Source: Aminobacter sp. AP02 (lineage in GTDB: Bacteria; Pseudomonadota; Alphaproteobacteria; Rhizobiales; Rhizobiaceae). Taken from it: a stretch of DNA of 64,000 nucleotides. Position numbers and translations under genes: made by a program. Positions 26,329 through 35,559 of the stretch are shown in pieces. The notes under the pieces were generated by a model that saw only the letters and a list, made by a program, of their open reading frames with translations, was not told where the DNA came from and ran no database searches. The stretch lies in contig NZ_QGGX01000002.1 of the NCBI RefSeq assembly GCF_003148805.1, positions 310,001-374,000 on the forward strand. The letters run 5' to 3'. The first letter of the stretch is position 1, and each line of letters starts with the position of its first letter.

Positions 26329-27480
26329 GTGGTGCAGATCGAAAAAGAAATCGACCGTCCGCTCGGGCAGGCTGCACGCCGCGAGGGCAGGCGCTTTTCC
26401 TGGCTGAGCAAGGGGCCGTTGCTGGCCAGCCTGTGCATTGTGGCAGTTGTCGCTGCGTCCGCGTCGATTGCGCTTCGCCAAAAGCCTTTTCGCACGCCCG
26501 AGGTCGTTGCGGTTTCAATACCTGAGACCGTTGCCCCATCCACCCAGCAGGCGGTCCAGCCGAATTCGACGTCCGCTCCAACCGCGAGTGGCCCGGCGAT
26601 CATCCGCGTCAATCCACCCGCAGGCGAGAACGGTCTCGTTGTGATCCGTGATCCGTCGGCGGTCGGGCAAAATGAACGCATCGCTCACTTGCCCGACAAG
26701 GCGCTGATCGAGGACGGCGGCAGTGGGCCGCTGCCGATACGTGCCGCCGATGGACGGCGTCCGTTCGATGTCTATGCTCGCGCCTGGTCGGGCGCGCGGG
26801 GCGCACGGGTGGCTATCGTCATAGGCGGCCTTGGGCTTTCGCAGACGGGAACACAACAGGCGATTGGCAAGCTGCCACCGGAGGTCACACTCGGCTTTGC
26901 GCCGCAAGGCAACAGTCTTGGCCGTTGGATGCAGGCAGCACGGCGTGAGGGCCACGAAATCGTCATGCAGGTGCCGCTCGAGCCGTTCGACTTTCCCAAC
27001 GTCAATCCTGGCCGCAATACGCTGACTGTCGATGCAAGCAGCGACGAAAACCTCAAGAACCTACGCTGGACACTGTCGCGGACGACCAACTACACCGCCG
27101 TGATGAACTATATGGGCGCGCGCTTCTCGGCGAGCCCGGAGGCGATGGGCACGATGATGGCCGAACTCGGCAAGCGTGGCATCGGCTACATCGACGATGG
27201 GTCGTCGGCTCGCAGCCTCGCACCCGAGCAGGCGTTGAAAAACGGCGTTCCTTTCGCGGCGGGCGACGCCATCATAGACACGGTCCAGGATCGTGGCGCG
27301 ATCCTCAACAAGCTCGACGAGCTTGAGCGGACCGCGCGCGCCAAGGGCTTTGCCATTGGCACAGGCAGCGCGTTCGACGTCACGGTGGACGCCGTGACCT
27401 CATGGGCGAGCGAGGCGCGAAAGCGCGGCATAGAGATCGTGCCGATCTCGGCTGTCGCGAGCGACCCCGAACGAGGATAA
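26329..27480 (+). CDS. Divergent polysaccharide deacetylase family protein (YibQ-like)
   Basis: A membrane-anchored protein of about 383 residues. A short cytoplasmic tail, one membrane helix ([19 protein letters not shown]) and a Pro/Ser-rich linker precede a NodB-related domain ([54 protein letters not shown]). The family lies next to ctpA and envC in many proteobacteria and is thought to act on the envelope; no enzyme activity is established. The start is uncertain: GTG 26329 or 26332 gives [13 protein letters not shown], while in-frame TTG codons at 26248 and 26299 are alternatives. Confidence 0.88.
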   Translation: MVQIEKEIDRPLGQAARREGRRFSWLSKGPLLASLCIVAVVAASASIALRQKPFRTPEVVAVSIPETVAPSTQQAVQPNSTSAPTASGPAIIRVNPPAGENGLVVIRDPSAVGQNERIAHLPDKALIEDGGSGPLPIRAADGRRPFDVYARAWSGARGARVAIVIGGLGLSQTGTQQAIGKLPPEVTLGFAPQGNSLGRWMQAARREGHEIVMQVPLEPFDFPNVNPGRNTLTVDASSDENLKNLRWTLSRTTNYTAVMNYMGARFSASPEAMGTMMAELGKRGIGYIDDGSSARSLAPEQALKNGVPFAAGDAIIDTVQDRGAILNKLDELERTARAKGFAIGTGSAFDVTVDAVTSWASEARKRGIEIVPISAVASDPERG

Positions 27481-27484
27481 GACT

Positions 27485-28003
27485 ATGTCGAAGACCAAGG
27501 CCGCGCTCGAAGACCTGCCTTACCGCCCCTGCGTCGGCATCATGGTGCTGAACGCCAGTGGACTGGTCTGGGCCGGGCGGCGGATCGCCGAACCTGACAG
27601 CGAACTGTCCGATACCGATCAACTGTGGCAGATGCCGCAGGGCGGCATCGACAAGGGCGAGGAACCCTATCCGGCTGCCATGCGCGAGCTCTACGAGGAG
27701 ACCGGCATGCGCAGCGTCACGCTGCTCGCCGAGGCGCCCCACTGGATCAATTACGACCTGCCGCCGCATCTGCTGGGCATAGCGCTCAAGGGTAAATATC
27801 GCGGCCAGACGCAAAAATGGTTCGCCTTCCGCTTCGAGGGCGAGGAAAACGAGATCGCCATCGACCCGCCTCCCGGCGGACATTCTGCCGAGTTCGATCG
27901 CTGGGCGTGGAAGCCGATGTTCGATCTGCCGGAACTGATCGTGCCGTTCAAACGCAAGGTCTATGACGAGGTTGTCGCCGCGTTCCGGCATCTGGCCGGA
28001 TAG
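27485..28003 (+). CDS. rppH: RNA pyrophosphohydrolase
   Basis: Nudix hydrolase that removes pyrophosphate from the 5' end of mRNAs and so starts decay; 172 residues. It begins with [23 protein letters not shown] and has the Nudix box [20 protein letters not shown], followed by TGM. The tryptophan-rich substrate region [10 protein letters not shown] and [19 protein letters not shown] are as in RppH. It starts five bases after the deacetylase-like gene. Confidence 0.95.
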   Translation: MSKTKAALEDLPYRPCVGIMVLNASGLVWAGRRIAEPDSELSDTDQLWQMPQGGIDKGEEPYPAAMRELYEETGMRSVTLLAEAPHWINYDLPPHLLGIALKGKYRGQTQKWFAFRFEGEENEIAIDPPPGGHSAEFDRWAWKPMFDLPELIVPFKRKVYDEVVAAFRHLAG

Positions 28004-28289
28004 GCCTTCAGGCTGCCGCCCTTGACAAGCGAGGCAGGGTCGGCGACTCTTCGCCCATGTGCAGCATCGCTCATATCGGCAGCTTTGCCCTGTTTCGGGT
28101 CTGCCCTATCGCGGGATCCTAGCCCCGGCTCGGTCGCTATGCGACTTCCGAGCCCGTGGGGCCCATTCTTCAACGCATGAAATCATGAGCACCGGGGCCG
28201 CGTAGCGGCTCGGGCTCCATTTGGACACGTCCGTTCCACGGACGAACCGGTCGCGCGCCCTTCGATATGCGCCGATCGGACGACAACCT
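28004..28289. other. Intergenic region with stem-loops upstream of the Rnk-like genes
   Basis: 286 bases with no gene. A nested hairpin at 28127-28154 pairs GGCTCGG with CCGAGCC and, inside, TCGC with GCGA. A second, GTCCGT-TCC-ACGGAC, lies at 28229-28243. A GC-rich element around 28190-28218 (GCCGCGTAGCGGC core) shares the CGGGCTC word in opposite orientation. No T-tract follows any of them, so termination is not clear; a structured leader or a decayed intergenic repeat are alternatives. Confidence 0.45.
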
Positions 28290-28718
28290 ATGAGGCTTCC
28301 ATTGCGCCAGAACATCAAGCAACGCCGCGAGCACGAGATCGTGGTGAGTGAAAACGACTACGCCAGGCTGACCGGCCTCGCTGAATCCAGTCTCGAACGC
28401 CTGCCCGGCATTGCCGAGGAACTGCTCTCCGAGATGGAGCGGGCCAAGATCAAGCCGCTGAGCCGCATCCCCGCCAATGTGATCCGCATGGGCTCGACGG
28501 TGACGTTTCGTGGCGGCGACGGCGAGGTCAAGACGGTGACTCTAGTCTATCCCGGCAAGGCTGACATCGCCGAGGGCAAGGTCTCGATCCTGACACCGGT
28601 GGGGGCTGCCCTGATCGGTCTTCGTGAGGGCCAATCGGTGGCCTGGACCTCGCGCGACGGCCGTCGGCTCGAACTCGAGATCATTACCGTGGAAGCGCCG
28701 CGCGAAGACACCAATTGA
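28290..28718 (+). CDS. Rnk/GreA-C-like nucleoside diphosphate kinase regulator
   Basis: A 142-residue cytoplasmic protein with the Rnk layout. A short helical N-terminus (EIVVSENDYARLTGLAE, then LSEMERAKIKP) precedes a GreA C-terminal (FKBP-like) domain: VIRMGSTVTFRGGDGEVKTV, VTLVYPGKADIAEGKVSILT, PVGAALIGLREGQSVAW. Rnk proteins bind RNA polymerase and were named for effects on nucleoside diphosphate kinase. ATG 28290 is taken as the start of the conserved part; the open frame from 28221 is intergenic. A shorter paralogue follows at 28795. Confidence 0.9.
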   Translation: MRLPLRQNIKQRREHEIVVSENDYARLTGLAESSLERLPGIAEELLSEMERAKIKPLSRIPANVIRMGSTVTFRGGDGEVKTVTLVYPGKADIAEGKVSILTPVGAALIGLREGQSVAWTSRDGRRLELEIITVEAPREDTN

Positions 28719-28794
28719 CGGGCGCGAACCTCAACAACCCGATTTCGTACCATGCCAGTGCGGGGGCAAACCCCGGCGCTTGTGGAGATATGCC

Positions 28795-29337
28795 ATGTCC
28801 AAATGCCAGCTGACGACCAAGGATTTCGCGATCGTCAAGACGATGCTTGACCGCCTGGCCTGGTCGGGCGGTCCCCTTGTCGCACTTTTGCGCCGCAAGC
28901 TGGCCTCGGCGCACGTCGTTTTTTCAAACGAGGCCGATGCCGACGTGGTCACGCTGAACAGCCGCGTGACCTTCAGCGTCGATGGCGGTGCGCCACATAC
29001 CCGCATCGTCGCTCACGGCCCGATGGACGGCATGGTCGGCCAGATCATCCCGATCACCGTGCCGCGCGGGCTTGCGTTGCTCGGTCTGCGCAAGGGCCAG
29101 ACGATCGTCGTCGATTGCGGTCGCGGTTCGAGCGAAACCATTCGTGTCGACGAGATCCACTATCAACCGGAGGCCGCGCGTCCCGGAATCGCCACGCCTG
29201 AAGGCGACATCAATTCATCTGGCCGCCGCTTCCCGGTGCTGGTGTTCAGCGCGGATGAACCACGAACCCTTGGCGTGCCGAGAAAAATCCGGCACACCTC
29301 CACAAACGGCGATGACCCGGGCCCATCTGCAGCCTGA
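28795..29337 (+). CDS. Second Rnk/GreA-C-like protein, diverged
   Basis: A 180-residue paralogue of the preceding gene. The Rnk pattern is visible in TTKDFAIVKTMLDRLA (N-terminal helices), VTLNSRVTFSVDGG and IPITVPRGLALLGLRKGQTI, which matches PVGAALIGLREGQ in the first copy. It carries an extra C-terminal tail of about 55 residues without recognisable motif. ATG 28795 has GGAGA upstream. Tandem duplication followed by divergence is the simplest reading. Both would act near the RNA polymerase secondary channel if they behave like E. coli Rnk (inference). Confidence 0.82.
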   Translation: MSKCQLTTKDFAIVKTMLDRLAWSGGPLVALLRRKLASAHVVFSNEADADVVTLNSRVTFSVDGGAPHTRIVAHGPMDGMVGQIIPITVPRGLALLGLRKGQTIVVDCGRGSSETIRVDEIHYQPEAARPGIATPEGDINSSGRRFPVLVFSADEPRTLGVPRKIRHTSTNGDDPGPSAA

Positions 29338-29396
29338 CGGGTGCCGCCTGTGAGGTCGCGCATGCCCGGTTCGGGGCGCGCGCGCATGGGGGCGCA

Positions 29397-30653
29397 ATGA
29401 AGGTCATAGTCGTAGGCAGCGGCATTATCGGGGTGACGACCGCCTATTATCTTGCCGAGGCAGGACACGAGGTGGTCGTCTACGACCGCCAGGAGGGGCC
29501 GGGGCAAGAGACCAGCTACGCCAATTCAGGCGAGATTTCCTCCGGTTATGCCTCTCCTCTGGCGGCACCAGGCGTGCCGGCCAAGGCGCTGAAATGGCTC
29601 GCCATGAAGGATGGGCCATTTTCCTTCCGACCGAAATTCGATCCCAAGATGTGGATGTGGCTCGCAAGGACGCTACGCAATTGCACGGCGGAGCGTTATC
29701 AGGCGAACAAGGCGCTGATGATGACGCTCGCTGAATACAGCCGCGACATGCTGCGCGTCCTGCGCCAAGGCACCGGCATTTCCTATAACGAGCTCAGCCA
29801 TGGCACGCTGCAGCTGCTTCGTACTCAAGAGCAACTCGACGGCATCGCATCGGACGTTGCGGTGCTCGACAGGTTCGAGGTGCCCTATGAGATTCTCGAT
29901 GCGTCTGGCTGCATCACGGCCGAGCCGGGTCTCGCGGGTGCCGGCCACAACATCGTCGGTGGATTGCGCCTGCCCGACGACGAGACCGGCGACTGCCGGC
30001 TGTTCGCTGAACGGCTGGCCGAACTTTGCACCGAGCGCGGCGTGGGTTTCCGGTTCGGTAAGCGTGTCTATTCGCTGGAGCATGCGGGTGGGCGTGTTCA
30101 TCACCTCGTTTCGGACGACGGTATCTCCACTGCCGATGCCTTTGTCCTGGCAGCGGGCAGCTATTCCGAGCGATTCATGCGCAAGCTGCACCAGCGCGTG
30201 CCTCTTTATCCGCTCAAGGGCTATTCTCTAACCCTGCCCCTTGTTGACGCCGATCGCGCGCCGGTGTCGACGGTCGTCGACGAAACCTACAAGGTGGCCA
30301 TCACCCGGCTTGGCGACCGCATCCGTATCGGTGGCACGGTGGAGTTGTCGGGCTTCGACCTGACCTTGCATGAAAAGCGCCGCTTCCCGCTCGAGCGTTC
30401 GCTGCGCGAGCTTTTTCCCGGTGCAGGTGATCTGCGCCAGGCAGAATTCTGGTGTGGCTTGCGGGCGATGACGCCGGACGGACCGCCAATCCTGGGCCGG
30501 ACGAAGCTACCGAACCTGTTCCTCAACACCGGCCATGGCATGCTTGGCTGGACCATGGCCTGCGGCTCTGGGAAAATCCTCGCCGACATGATCTCCGGCC
30601 GGGAGCCGGAGATCGACGCCCGCGGGCTAGGCCCCGAGCGCTTTTGGACCTGA
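29397..30653 (+). CDS. dadA: D-amino-acid dehydrogenase, FAD-dependent
   Basis: Oxidises D-amino acids to 2-oxo acids, passing electrons to the respiratory chain at the inner membrane; 418 residues. It has the N-terminal dinucleotide fold VIVVGSGIIGVTTAYYLAE, then ETSYANSGEISSGYASPLAAP as in DadA, YPLKGYSLTLP, and a C-terminal GLRAMTPDGPPILGRT with NTGHGMLGWTMACGSG closing the FAD site. Full length. No alanine racemase is next to it, so the true substrate could be another D-amino acid. Its stop lies just before the convergent VOC gene. Confidence 0.93.
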   Translation: MKVIVVGSGIIGVTTAYYLAEAGHEVVVYDRQEGPGQETSYANSGEISSGYASPLAAPGVPAKALKWLAMKDGPFSFRPKFDPKMWMWLARTLRNCTAERYQANKALMMTLAEYSRDMLRVLRQGTGISYNELSHGTLQLLRTQEQLDGIASDVAVLDRFEVPYEILDASGCITAEPGLAGAGHNIVGGLRLPDDETGDCRLFAERLAELCTERGVGFRFGKRVYSLEHAGGRVHHLVSDDGISTADAFVLAAGSYSERFMRKLHQRVPLYPLKGYSLTLPLVDADRAPVSTVVDETYKVAITRLGDRIRIGGTVELSGFDLTLHEKRRFPLERSLRELFPGAGDLRQAEFWCGLRAMTPDGPPILGRTKLPNLFLNTGHGMLGWTMACGSGKILADMISGREPEIDARGLGPERFWT

Positions 30654-30657
30654 GGCT

Positions 30658-31065
30658 TCAGGGGTTCGCTGTTGCCTTCAGCGATCGCGGCACTTCCGTC
30701 GACTGGTACATCGAGATGACGTGGCCGTCGGGATCGGCGAATTCGGACGACCATCCTCCCGGCGCATGACTCACCGGGGTGACGATGGTCACGCCCTTGG
30801 CGGCCAGCGACGAGACGACGTCATCGATGCCGCCGTCTGCGATCTCGAAGACGATGATGGGCGAGTTGCCCGCGTGTGATTCCATCCGGAAGAAGATCAG
30901 GTCGACGCCGTTGACGGTATTGGCGATGAGCCAGTCGCCCCCTGTCTCCTTGTCGCCGTCCATCCGCTGGACATCCAGCCCCATGACATCGCGATAAAAG
31001 GCCTCGGTGTTGTCGATATCGGAGACGTAGTAGCAGATGTTGCCGAGTTTGCTCTTGCCGAACAT
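30658..31065 (-). CDS. VOC (glyoxalase/bleomycin-resistance) family protein
   Basis: A 135-residue protein with two beta-alpha-beta-beta-beta units of the vicinal oxygen chelate fold: LGNICYYVSDIDNTEAFYRD at the start and GWSSEFADPDGHVISMYQ at the end. Possible metal ligands include the His in DPDGHV. Start 31065 has CGGAG upstream. It follows the sigma-like gene with a 4-base gap and is probably co-transcribed. The substrate is unknown; ECF sigma genes next to small VOC or YCII-type proteins are a known arrangement. Confidence 0.85.
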   Translation of the reverse strand: MFGKSKLGNICYYVSDIDNTEAFYRDVMGLDVQRMDGDKETGGDWLIANTVNGVDLIFFRMESHAGNSPIIVFEIADGGIDDVVSSLAAKGVTIVTPVSHAPGGWSSEFADPDGHVISMYQSTEVPRSLKATANP

Positions 31066-31069
31066 TTGG

Positions 31070-31699
31070 TCACTCCGTGATTTCAGTTGCACGTCTGTTG
31101 AGTTGCCGTACGGCAGGGTTTTGTGAGGTCCCGATCACAAAAAGATGTCCGTCGGGGTCGTGGCTTGCGAGCATCGCGCCCGGCTGCCTTGCCAGGGCAA
31201 GCAAGGCGCGCCTGATGCTGCCGAACTTATGCGCGCCGGCCAGGCCGGGCATTTCCGCGAACGAAGTCCCGCCGAAGGCCAGCCAGCGTCGCCGGATCTC
31301 GGCAATGCGCTGGCGAAGCGCCGGATCGGCGAGGCGCTGCAGCCAGGCGATTTCCTGCCGCGTATGACCGGTGAGGGCGAGGAGCGTCGTCGTGCGCAGG
31401 CTGGGCGGCAAGGTGGCGACAAAGCGTACTGGCACGGTTTCTCGGTGAGTTGGTTCGTAGCCGACGACGGAATATGGCGCTTCACGCTTCCTGCGCCGCA
31501 CCGCCGAACGCGCATCAAAGGCCGCGCGGCGGCGAAGTGCCCCTTCCAGCCAGCGCCGGTTCTCGATTTTCGACAGGTCGGTGCGCCCGGCTTCGACCGC
31601 GGCTACAAGCACCGTTTGCAACAAGTCCTCGGCTTCCTCGGCGCGTCGCGTGGCGCGCTGGGCCTTGCGCAGCAGTTCTGCGTAGGGGCGGGGCAGCAA
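31070..31699 (-). CDS. ECF sigma-factor-like protein
   Basis: About 209 residues. A region-2-like helix pair, AEEAEDLLQTVLVAAVEAG then RRWLEGALRRRAAFDARSAV, and a region-4-like part LPPSLRTTTLLALTGHTRQE with LRQRIAEIRRRW, resemble extracytoplasmic-function sigma factors. The usual -35-binding helix-turn-helix is weak, and about 75 extra residues follow. It may be a diverged ECF41/42-type factor whose C-terminal part regulates it. There is no ATG in good context: the TTG at 31699 or a CTG slightly upstream must serve. No anti-sigma gene is adjacent. Confidence 0.7.
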   Translation of the reverse strand: MLPRPYAELLRKAQRATRRAEEAEDLLQTVLVAAVEAGRTDLSKIENRRWLEGALRRRAAFDARSAVRRRKREAPYSVVGYEPTHRETVPVRFVATLPPSLRTTTLLALTGHTRQEIAWLQRLADPALRQRIAEIRRRWLAFGGTSFAEMPGLAGAHKFGSIRRALLALARQPGAMLASHDPDGHLFVIGTSQNPAVRQLNRRATEITE

Positions 31700-31768
31700 A
31701 TCGGGTTCCTCGCGCGTAAATGCCAGTGTTAGCCGATGTCTGAAGTTGTCGGAAGAGGCGAGGCCGGC

Positions 31769-32650
31769 TCAGATAAACAACGCCCGCTCGCGTTCCACCG
31801 ACTTGGTGATGAAGCCTGCTACCGTCTGGATACGGCGCAGCGGGCGGACCGATTCGTGATAGACGAGCCAGTACGCCCGGCGGATCGGCGCGATCGCGGT
31901 CACCGGCACGATCTCCGATATGGTGCGGGCAATGAAGGTATGCAGGATGCCGATGCCCGCGCCCGAACGCACCGCTTCGACTTGTCCGAGTGCCGACGAA
32001 ATCGAAAAAGCGGATTCCCATGAGGGGCTGAACTCGGCGGCGTAGTCGAGCGATGGGCTGACGACGAGATCCGATACGTATCCGATCAGGCGATGGGCCG
32101 ACAGTTCGTTCCGCGACGACGGCAGACCATACTTCTCGGCATAAGAGCGCGAGGCAAACAGGCCGAGCGAATAGTCGACGAGCTTTGCCGCCACCAGTCG
32201 GCCTTCGCTCGGACGCTCGGTTGTGATGGCAATGTCGGCTTCACGCCGCGACAGCGAAAAGGTCCTGGGGACCGGGACGAGTTGGATGCGAAGATCAGCG
32301 TGCTGTGCAGTGAGCGTACCCAGTCGCTGGGCCAGGAATGCGACGCCAAAACCGTCGGGCGCGCCGATGCGGACAGTGCCCGACACCTCGTCGCCTTCGC
32401 CGGAAATTTCGGCGCGAGCCGTGAGCATTTCGGCTTCCATGCGCTCGGCAATCTCAAGAAAACGTTCGCCGGAAGGCGTCAGTTCGCTGCCGGTGGTCAG
32501 CCGCCGGAACAGCTTTGTCTTCAGCGCATCTTCGAGTGCTGCCACGCGGCGCGAAACGGTCGCGTGGTTGAGTTCGAGGCGCCGCGCCGCGCCTAGAATC
32601 TGACCAGTACGCGCGACCGCGAGGAAGATGCGGACGTCATCCCAGTTCAT
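31769..32650 (-). CDS. LysR-family transcription regulator
   Basis: A 293-residue regulator with the N-terminal winged helix (MNWDDVRIFLAVARTGQILG, NHATVSRRVAALEDAL) and a type-2 periplasmic-binding-like effector domain from about residue 90. The start at 32650 removes four extra residues of the open frame. It is divergent from mmsA, with 182 bp between start codons, and by the usual LysR rule probably regulates that gene. The ligand could be a valine/inositol breakdown intermediate (inference). Confidence 0.92.
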   Translation of the reverse strand: MNWDDVRIFLAVARTGQILGAARRLELNHATVSRRVAALEDALKTKLFRRLTTGSELTPSGERFLEIAERMEAEMLTARAEISGEGDEVSGTVRIGAPDGFGVAFLAQRLGTLTAQHADLRIQLVPVPRTFSLSRREADIAITTERPSEGRLVAAKLVDYSLGLFASRSYAEKYGLPSSRNELSAHRLIGYVSDLVVSPSLDYAAEFSPSWESAFSISSALGQVEAVRSGAGIGILHTFIARTISEIVPVTAIAPIRRAYWLVYHESVRPLRRIQTVAGFITKSVERERALFI

Positions 32651-32832
32651 CAATGCTTCCATCCCTCGAATGCATGGCGGCGCTGCGATCCACGGACCAT
32701 ACTATGCATGAAATCGCATTCAAGCTCTCCTCGATGTTTATTTCTTGCACAACGGTTGCGTTTGCGCTCGCGTTGCAAAGGCGCGCGTTAAGCGGGACAA
32801 TGGCCCATCAACAAAGAATTGGGAGTGAAGCA

Positions 32833-34329
32833 ATGGTCGACTACGGTCATTTTATCGGCGGCAAGCATGTCGCTGGCACCAGCGGGCGCAAGCAGGACGT
32901 GCTTCAGCCGATGGACGGTTCGGTGCGCGCAACAGTAGCGCTCGCCTCTGCGCAGGAACTGCGCGCCGCTGTCGAAAACGCCAAGGCAGCGCAGCCGGCC
33001 TGGGCCGCGACCAACCCGCAGCGCCGCGTGCGCGTGCTGATGCGCTTCCTCGAACTGGTCAACAAGGAATACGACTCGCTGGCCGAACTTCTGGCGCGCG
33101 AGCACGGCAAGACCATTGCCGATGCCAAGGGCGACATCCAGCGCGGCCTTGAAGTGGTTGAAGTCTGCATCGGCGCCCCGCACATGATGAAGGGCGAGTT
33201 CACCGACGGCGCGGGCCCCGGCATCGACGTCTACTCGATGCGCCAGGCGCTTGGCGTGGTCGCTGGTATCACTCCGTTCAATTTCCCCGCGATGATCCCG
33301 CTGTGGAAGATCGCGCCTGCCATCGCCTGCGGCAACGCCTTCATCCTGAAGCCCTCCGAGCGCGATCCCGGCGTGCCGCTGCGTATCGCCGAACTGTTCC
33401 TCGAAGCGGGTCTTCCTGCCGGTATCCTCAATGTCGTCAATGGCGACAAGACGGTGGTCGATGCGATCCTCGACGATCCTGATATCAAGGCCGTTGGGTT
33501 CGTCGGCTCGACGCCGATCGCGCAGTACATCTACAGCCGTGGCTGTGCCAACGGTAAGCGCGTGCAGTGCTTCGGCGGTGCCAAGAATCACATGATCATC
33601 ATGCCCGATGCGGACATGGACCAGACCGTCGACGCGCTGATCGGCGCGGGCTACGGCTCGGCCGGAGAGCGCTGCATGGCGATCTCGGTTGCCGTTCCTG
33701 TCGGTCACGACACGGCAGAGCGGCTGATGGAAAAGCTGATCCCGCGCGTCGAAAGCCTGAAGGTCGGCCCCTCGACCGACTCGTCGGCCGATTTCGGCCC
33801 GGTCGTCACCCGCGAGGCGCTCGAGCGCATCAAGGGCTACGTCGACATCGGCGTCAAGGAAGGCGCCAAGCTCGTCGTCGACGGCCGCGGCTTCAAGATG
33901 CAGGGATACGAGAAGGGCTTCTACATGGGCGGCTGCCTGTTCGACCATGTCACCGCCGACATGCGCATCTACAAGGAAGAGATCTTCGGGCCGGTGCTGT
34001 CGGTCGTCCGCGCGCCGAGTTACGAGAACGCGATCAAGCTCGCCAACGACCATGAGATGGGCAATGGCGTTGCCATCTTTACCCGCGACGGCGATGCGGC
34101 CCGCGACTTCGCTTCGCGCGTGCAGGTTGGCATGGTCGGTATCAACGTGCCGATCCCCGTGCCGATCGCCTACTACACCTTCGGCGGCTGGAAGGCTTCG
34201 TCCTTCGGCGACCTGAACCAGCATGGTCCGGATGCATTCCGCTTCTACACCAAGACCAAGACGGTGACCTCGCGTTGGCCGTCGGGCGTCAAGGACGGTG
34301 CGGAGTTCGTCATTCCGACGATGAACTGA
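32833..34329 (+). CDS. mmsA: CoA-acylating methylmalonate-semialdehyde dehydrogenase
   Basis: Converts (methyl)malonate semialdehyde to propionyl- or acetyl-CoA using NAD and CoA in valine and myo-inositol breakdown; 498 residues, full length. Markers are MVDYGHFIGGKHVAGTSGR, GVVAGITPFNFPAMIPLW, the NAD motif FVGSTPIA, and the nucleophile in GSAGERCMAISVAV. The expected catalytic Glu of ordinary aldehyde dehydrogenases is replaced (GAKNHMIIMPDAD), as in the CoA-acylating subfamily. ATG 32833 has GGGAG upstream; the open frame reaches back to 32653 without support. A strong terminator follows. Confidence 0.96.
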   Translation: MVDYGHFIGGKHVAGTSGRKQDVLQPMDGSVRATVALASAQELRAAVENAKAAQPAWAATNPQRRVRVLMRFLELVNKEYDSLAELLAREHGKTIADAKGDIQRGLEVVEVCIGAPHMMKGEFTDGAGPGIDVYSMRQALGVVAGITPFNFPAMIPLWKIAPAIACGNAFILKPSERDPGVPLRIAELFLEAGLPAGILNVVNGDKTVVDAILDDPDIKAVGFVGSTPIAQYIYSRGCANGKRVQCFGGAKNHMIIMPDADMDQTVDALIGAGYGSAGERCMAISVAVPVGHDTAERLMEKLIPRVESLKVGPSTDSSADFGPVVTREALERIKGYVDIGVKEGAKLVVDGRGFKMQGYEKGFYMGGCLFDHVTADMRIYKEEIFGPVLSVVRAPSYENAIKLANDHEMGNGVAIFTRDGDAARDFASRVQVGMVGINVPIPVPIAYYTFGGWKASSFGDLNQHGPDAFRFYTKTKTVTSRWPSGVKDGAEFVIPTMN

Positions 34330-34354
34330 TTGATCCCAAGAGACCGAAAATGAA

Positions 34355-34380
34355 GCGGGCGCCTGGTGGCGCCCGTTTTT
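34355..34380 (+). terminator. Intrinsic terminator after mmsA
   Basis: CGGGCGCC (34356-34363) pairs with GGCGCCCG (34368-34375) around a TGGT loop, then GTTTTT. It is 26 bases past the mmsA stop. Confidence 0.9.
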
Positions 34381-34541
34381 CGTTCTGGCGCGAACGTCTT
34401 GTTCGACGCGGATATGCGCCCGCATGCAATCGGGCGCAAATGTAGAAGAAGACGGCCGATGCCCGTGCGTCTGGTCTTTGTCTGTTGTGCTAGTATGGGG
34501 CGATACCTTTCCGCGCAGATGCGGCGGCAAGGAGGTGCCAA

Positions 34542-34862
34542 ATGGCACTGGCAACAGCACTTCGCAGATGTGGGCTGGCTTCGTTTGGTCCTATGTTGTC
34601 GCTGTCGGCGATGCCGGCTTTCGCCCAGCTGTTTTGCAGCGACCATGACGCAATCATCGCGGACCTGCTGGATAACTTTCAGGAGCGGCGTCTCGGTTAT
34701 GGCGTCGCCAGCGACGACGCCATAACAGAAGTCCACATCTCGGAAGATGGCACATGGAATGTGCTCATGACCGACGTCAAAGGGCGCAGTTGTGTGATCG
34801 CCGCAGGTGACGGATGGGAAAGCGCGATAGACCTCGTGCGCAAATCCGAGCCAAGGCGGTGA
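34542..34862 (+). CDS. Small exported protein of unknown function
   Basis: A 106-residue protein with a signal peptide (LRRCGLASFGPMLSLSAMPA, then FAQ-L as likely cleavage). The mature part, about 78 residues, has two Cys (LFCSDHDAII and GRSCVIAAGDGW) that could form a disulfide, and a strand-rich middle (EVHISEDGTWNVLMTDVKG). A very strong ribosome site (GGAGG, seven bases upstream) supports the start. It lies between mmsA and the GntR gene with its own promoter region. I recognise it only as resembling conserved secreted proteins of rhizobia; no function can be given. Confidence 0.82.
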   Translation: MALATALRRCGLASFGPMLSLSAMPAFAQLFCSDHDAIIADLLDNFQERRLGYGVASDDAITEVHISEDGTWNVLMTDVKGRSCVIAAGDGWESAIDLVRKSEPRR

Positions 34863-34878
34863 TTGCCTGCAACGTGTG

Positions 34879-35526
34879 TCACCGAGTCGCCGCCGTCTCG
34901 GCATGGGTGCGCAGCATCGACATCAGCCGCTCGGCCTCGTGGGCCGCCGCATCCTCGTCCTGCTCGAGGATGGAGCGGATCAGTGCGACATGATGCTCGG
35001 CCGAGGTTGCCAGTTCCGTGTCGCGCTGGAAGCGAAACCAGAAGCGGCGGCTATGGGGCTGGAGGGGCGCTGCCAGCCGGGCCGCGAAGTCGTTGTCTGC
35101 GGCCAACGCAAGTGCCTCGTCGAGTGCCTTGTCGGCTTGGAGGAAGCCAAGCACGTCGCCTGCGATCACTGCTTTTTGCATCGCAAGGGCTGCCGCGTGG
35201 AACTGGCTTGCGGCGTCGCGGGTGACGAAACGCGCCGCCGAGCGGGCAAGGACGATCTCGATGCCGCGGCGCGCATCGATCACGCGCAGCCAATCGCCGG
35301 GGTGCAGCGGCGTGATCGCGAGGCCCGCCCGTGGCCTGATTTCGACCAGGCCTTCCCAGGCCAGGCGCTGGATCGCTTCGCGCACCGGGGTGCGGCCGAA
35401 GCCGAGCAGATCAATCAATCCGCCTTCGGTGGCGACGCTGCCGGGTGCAAGTTCGAGGGTCACGATCAGTCGCTCGAGCTCGTGATAGGCTCGCGGCGCA
35501 GCTGGTTGCAGTTTCTCAGCTTGCAT
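34879..35526 (-). CDS. GntR-family regulator, FadR/FCD subfamily
   Basis: A 215-residue repressor-type regulator. The N-terminal winged helix AYHELERLIVTLELAPGSVA and LIDLLGFGRTPVREAIQRLA is GntR-type, and the C-terminal all-helical FCD domain (from about residue 85: LRVIDARRGIEIVLARSAAR) binds carboxylate ligands through a metal. The start is 35526. The palindrome TGATATATCA at 35616 and near-copy at 35560 upstream suggest autoregulation. The long gap to livH means no clear target gene is adjacent. Confidence 0.92.
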   Translation of the reverse strand: MQAEKLQPAAPRAYHELERLIVTLELAPGSVATEGGLIDLLGFGRTPVREAIQRLAWEGLVEIRPRAGLAITPLHPGDWLRVIDARRGIEIVLARSAARFVTRDAASQFHAAALAMQKAVIAGDVLGFLQADKALDEALALAADNDFAARLAAPLQPHSRRFWFRFQRDTELATSAEHHVALIRSILEQDEDAAAHEAERLMSMLRTHAETAATR

Positions 35527-35559
35527 GTTGAATCTCTTGAAAATACAATGATATTTTGC

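Noticed and set aside
32788-34560. 590-codon minus-strand frame opposite mmsA
   Set aside because: Antisense to an unmistakable mmsA; composition is that of a GC-rich shadow.
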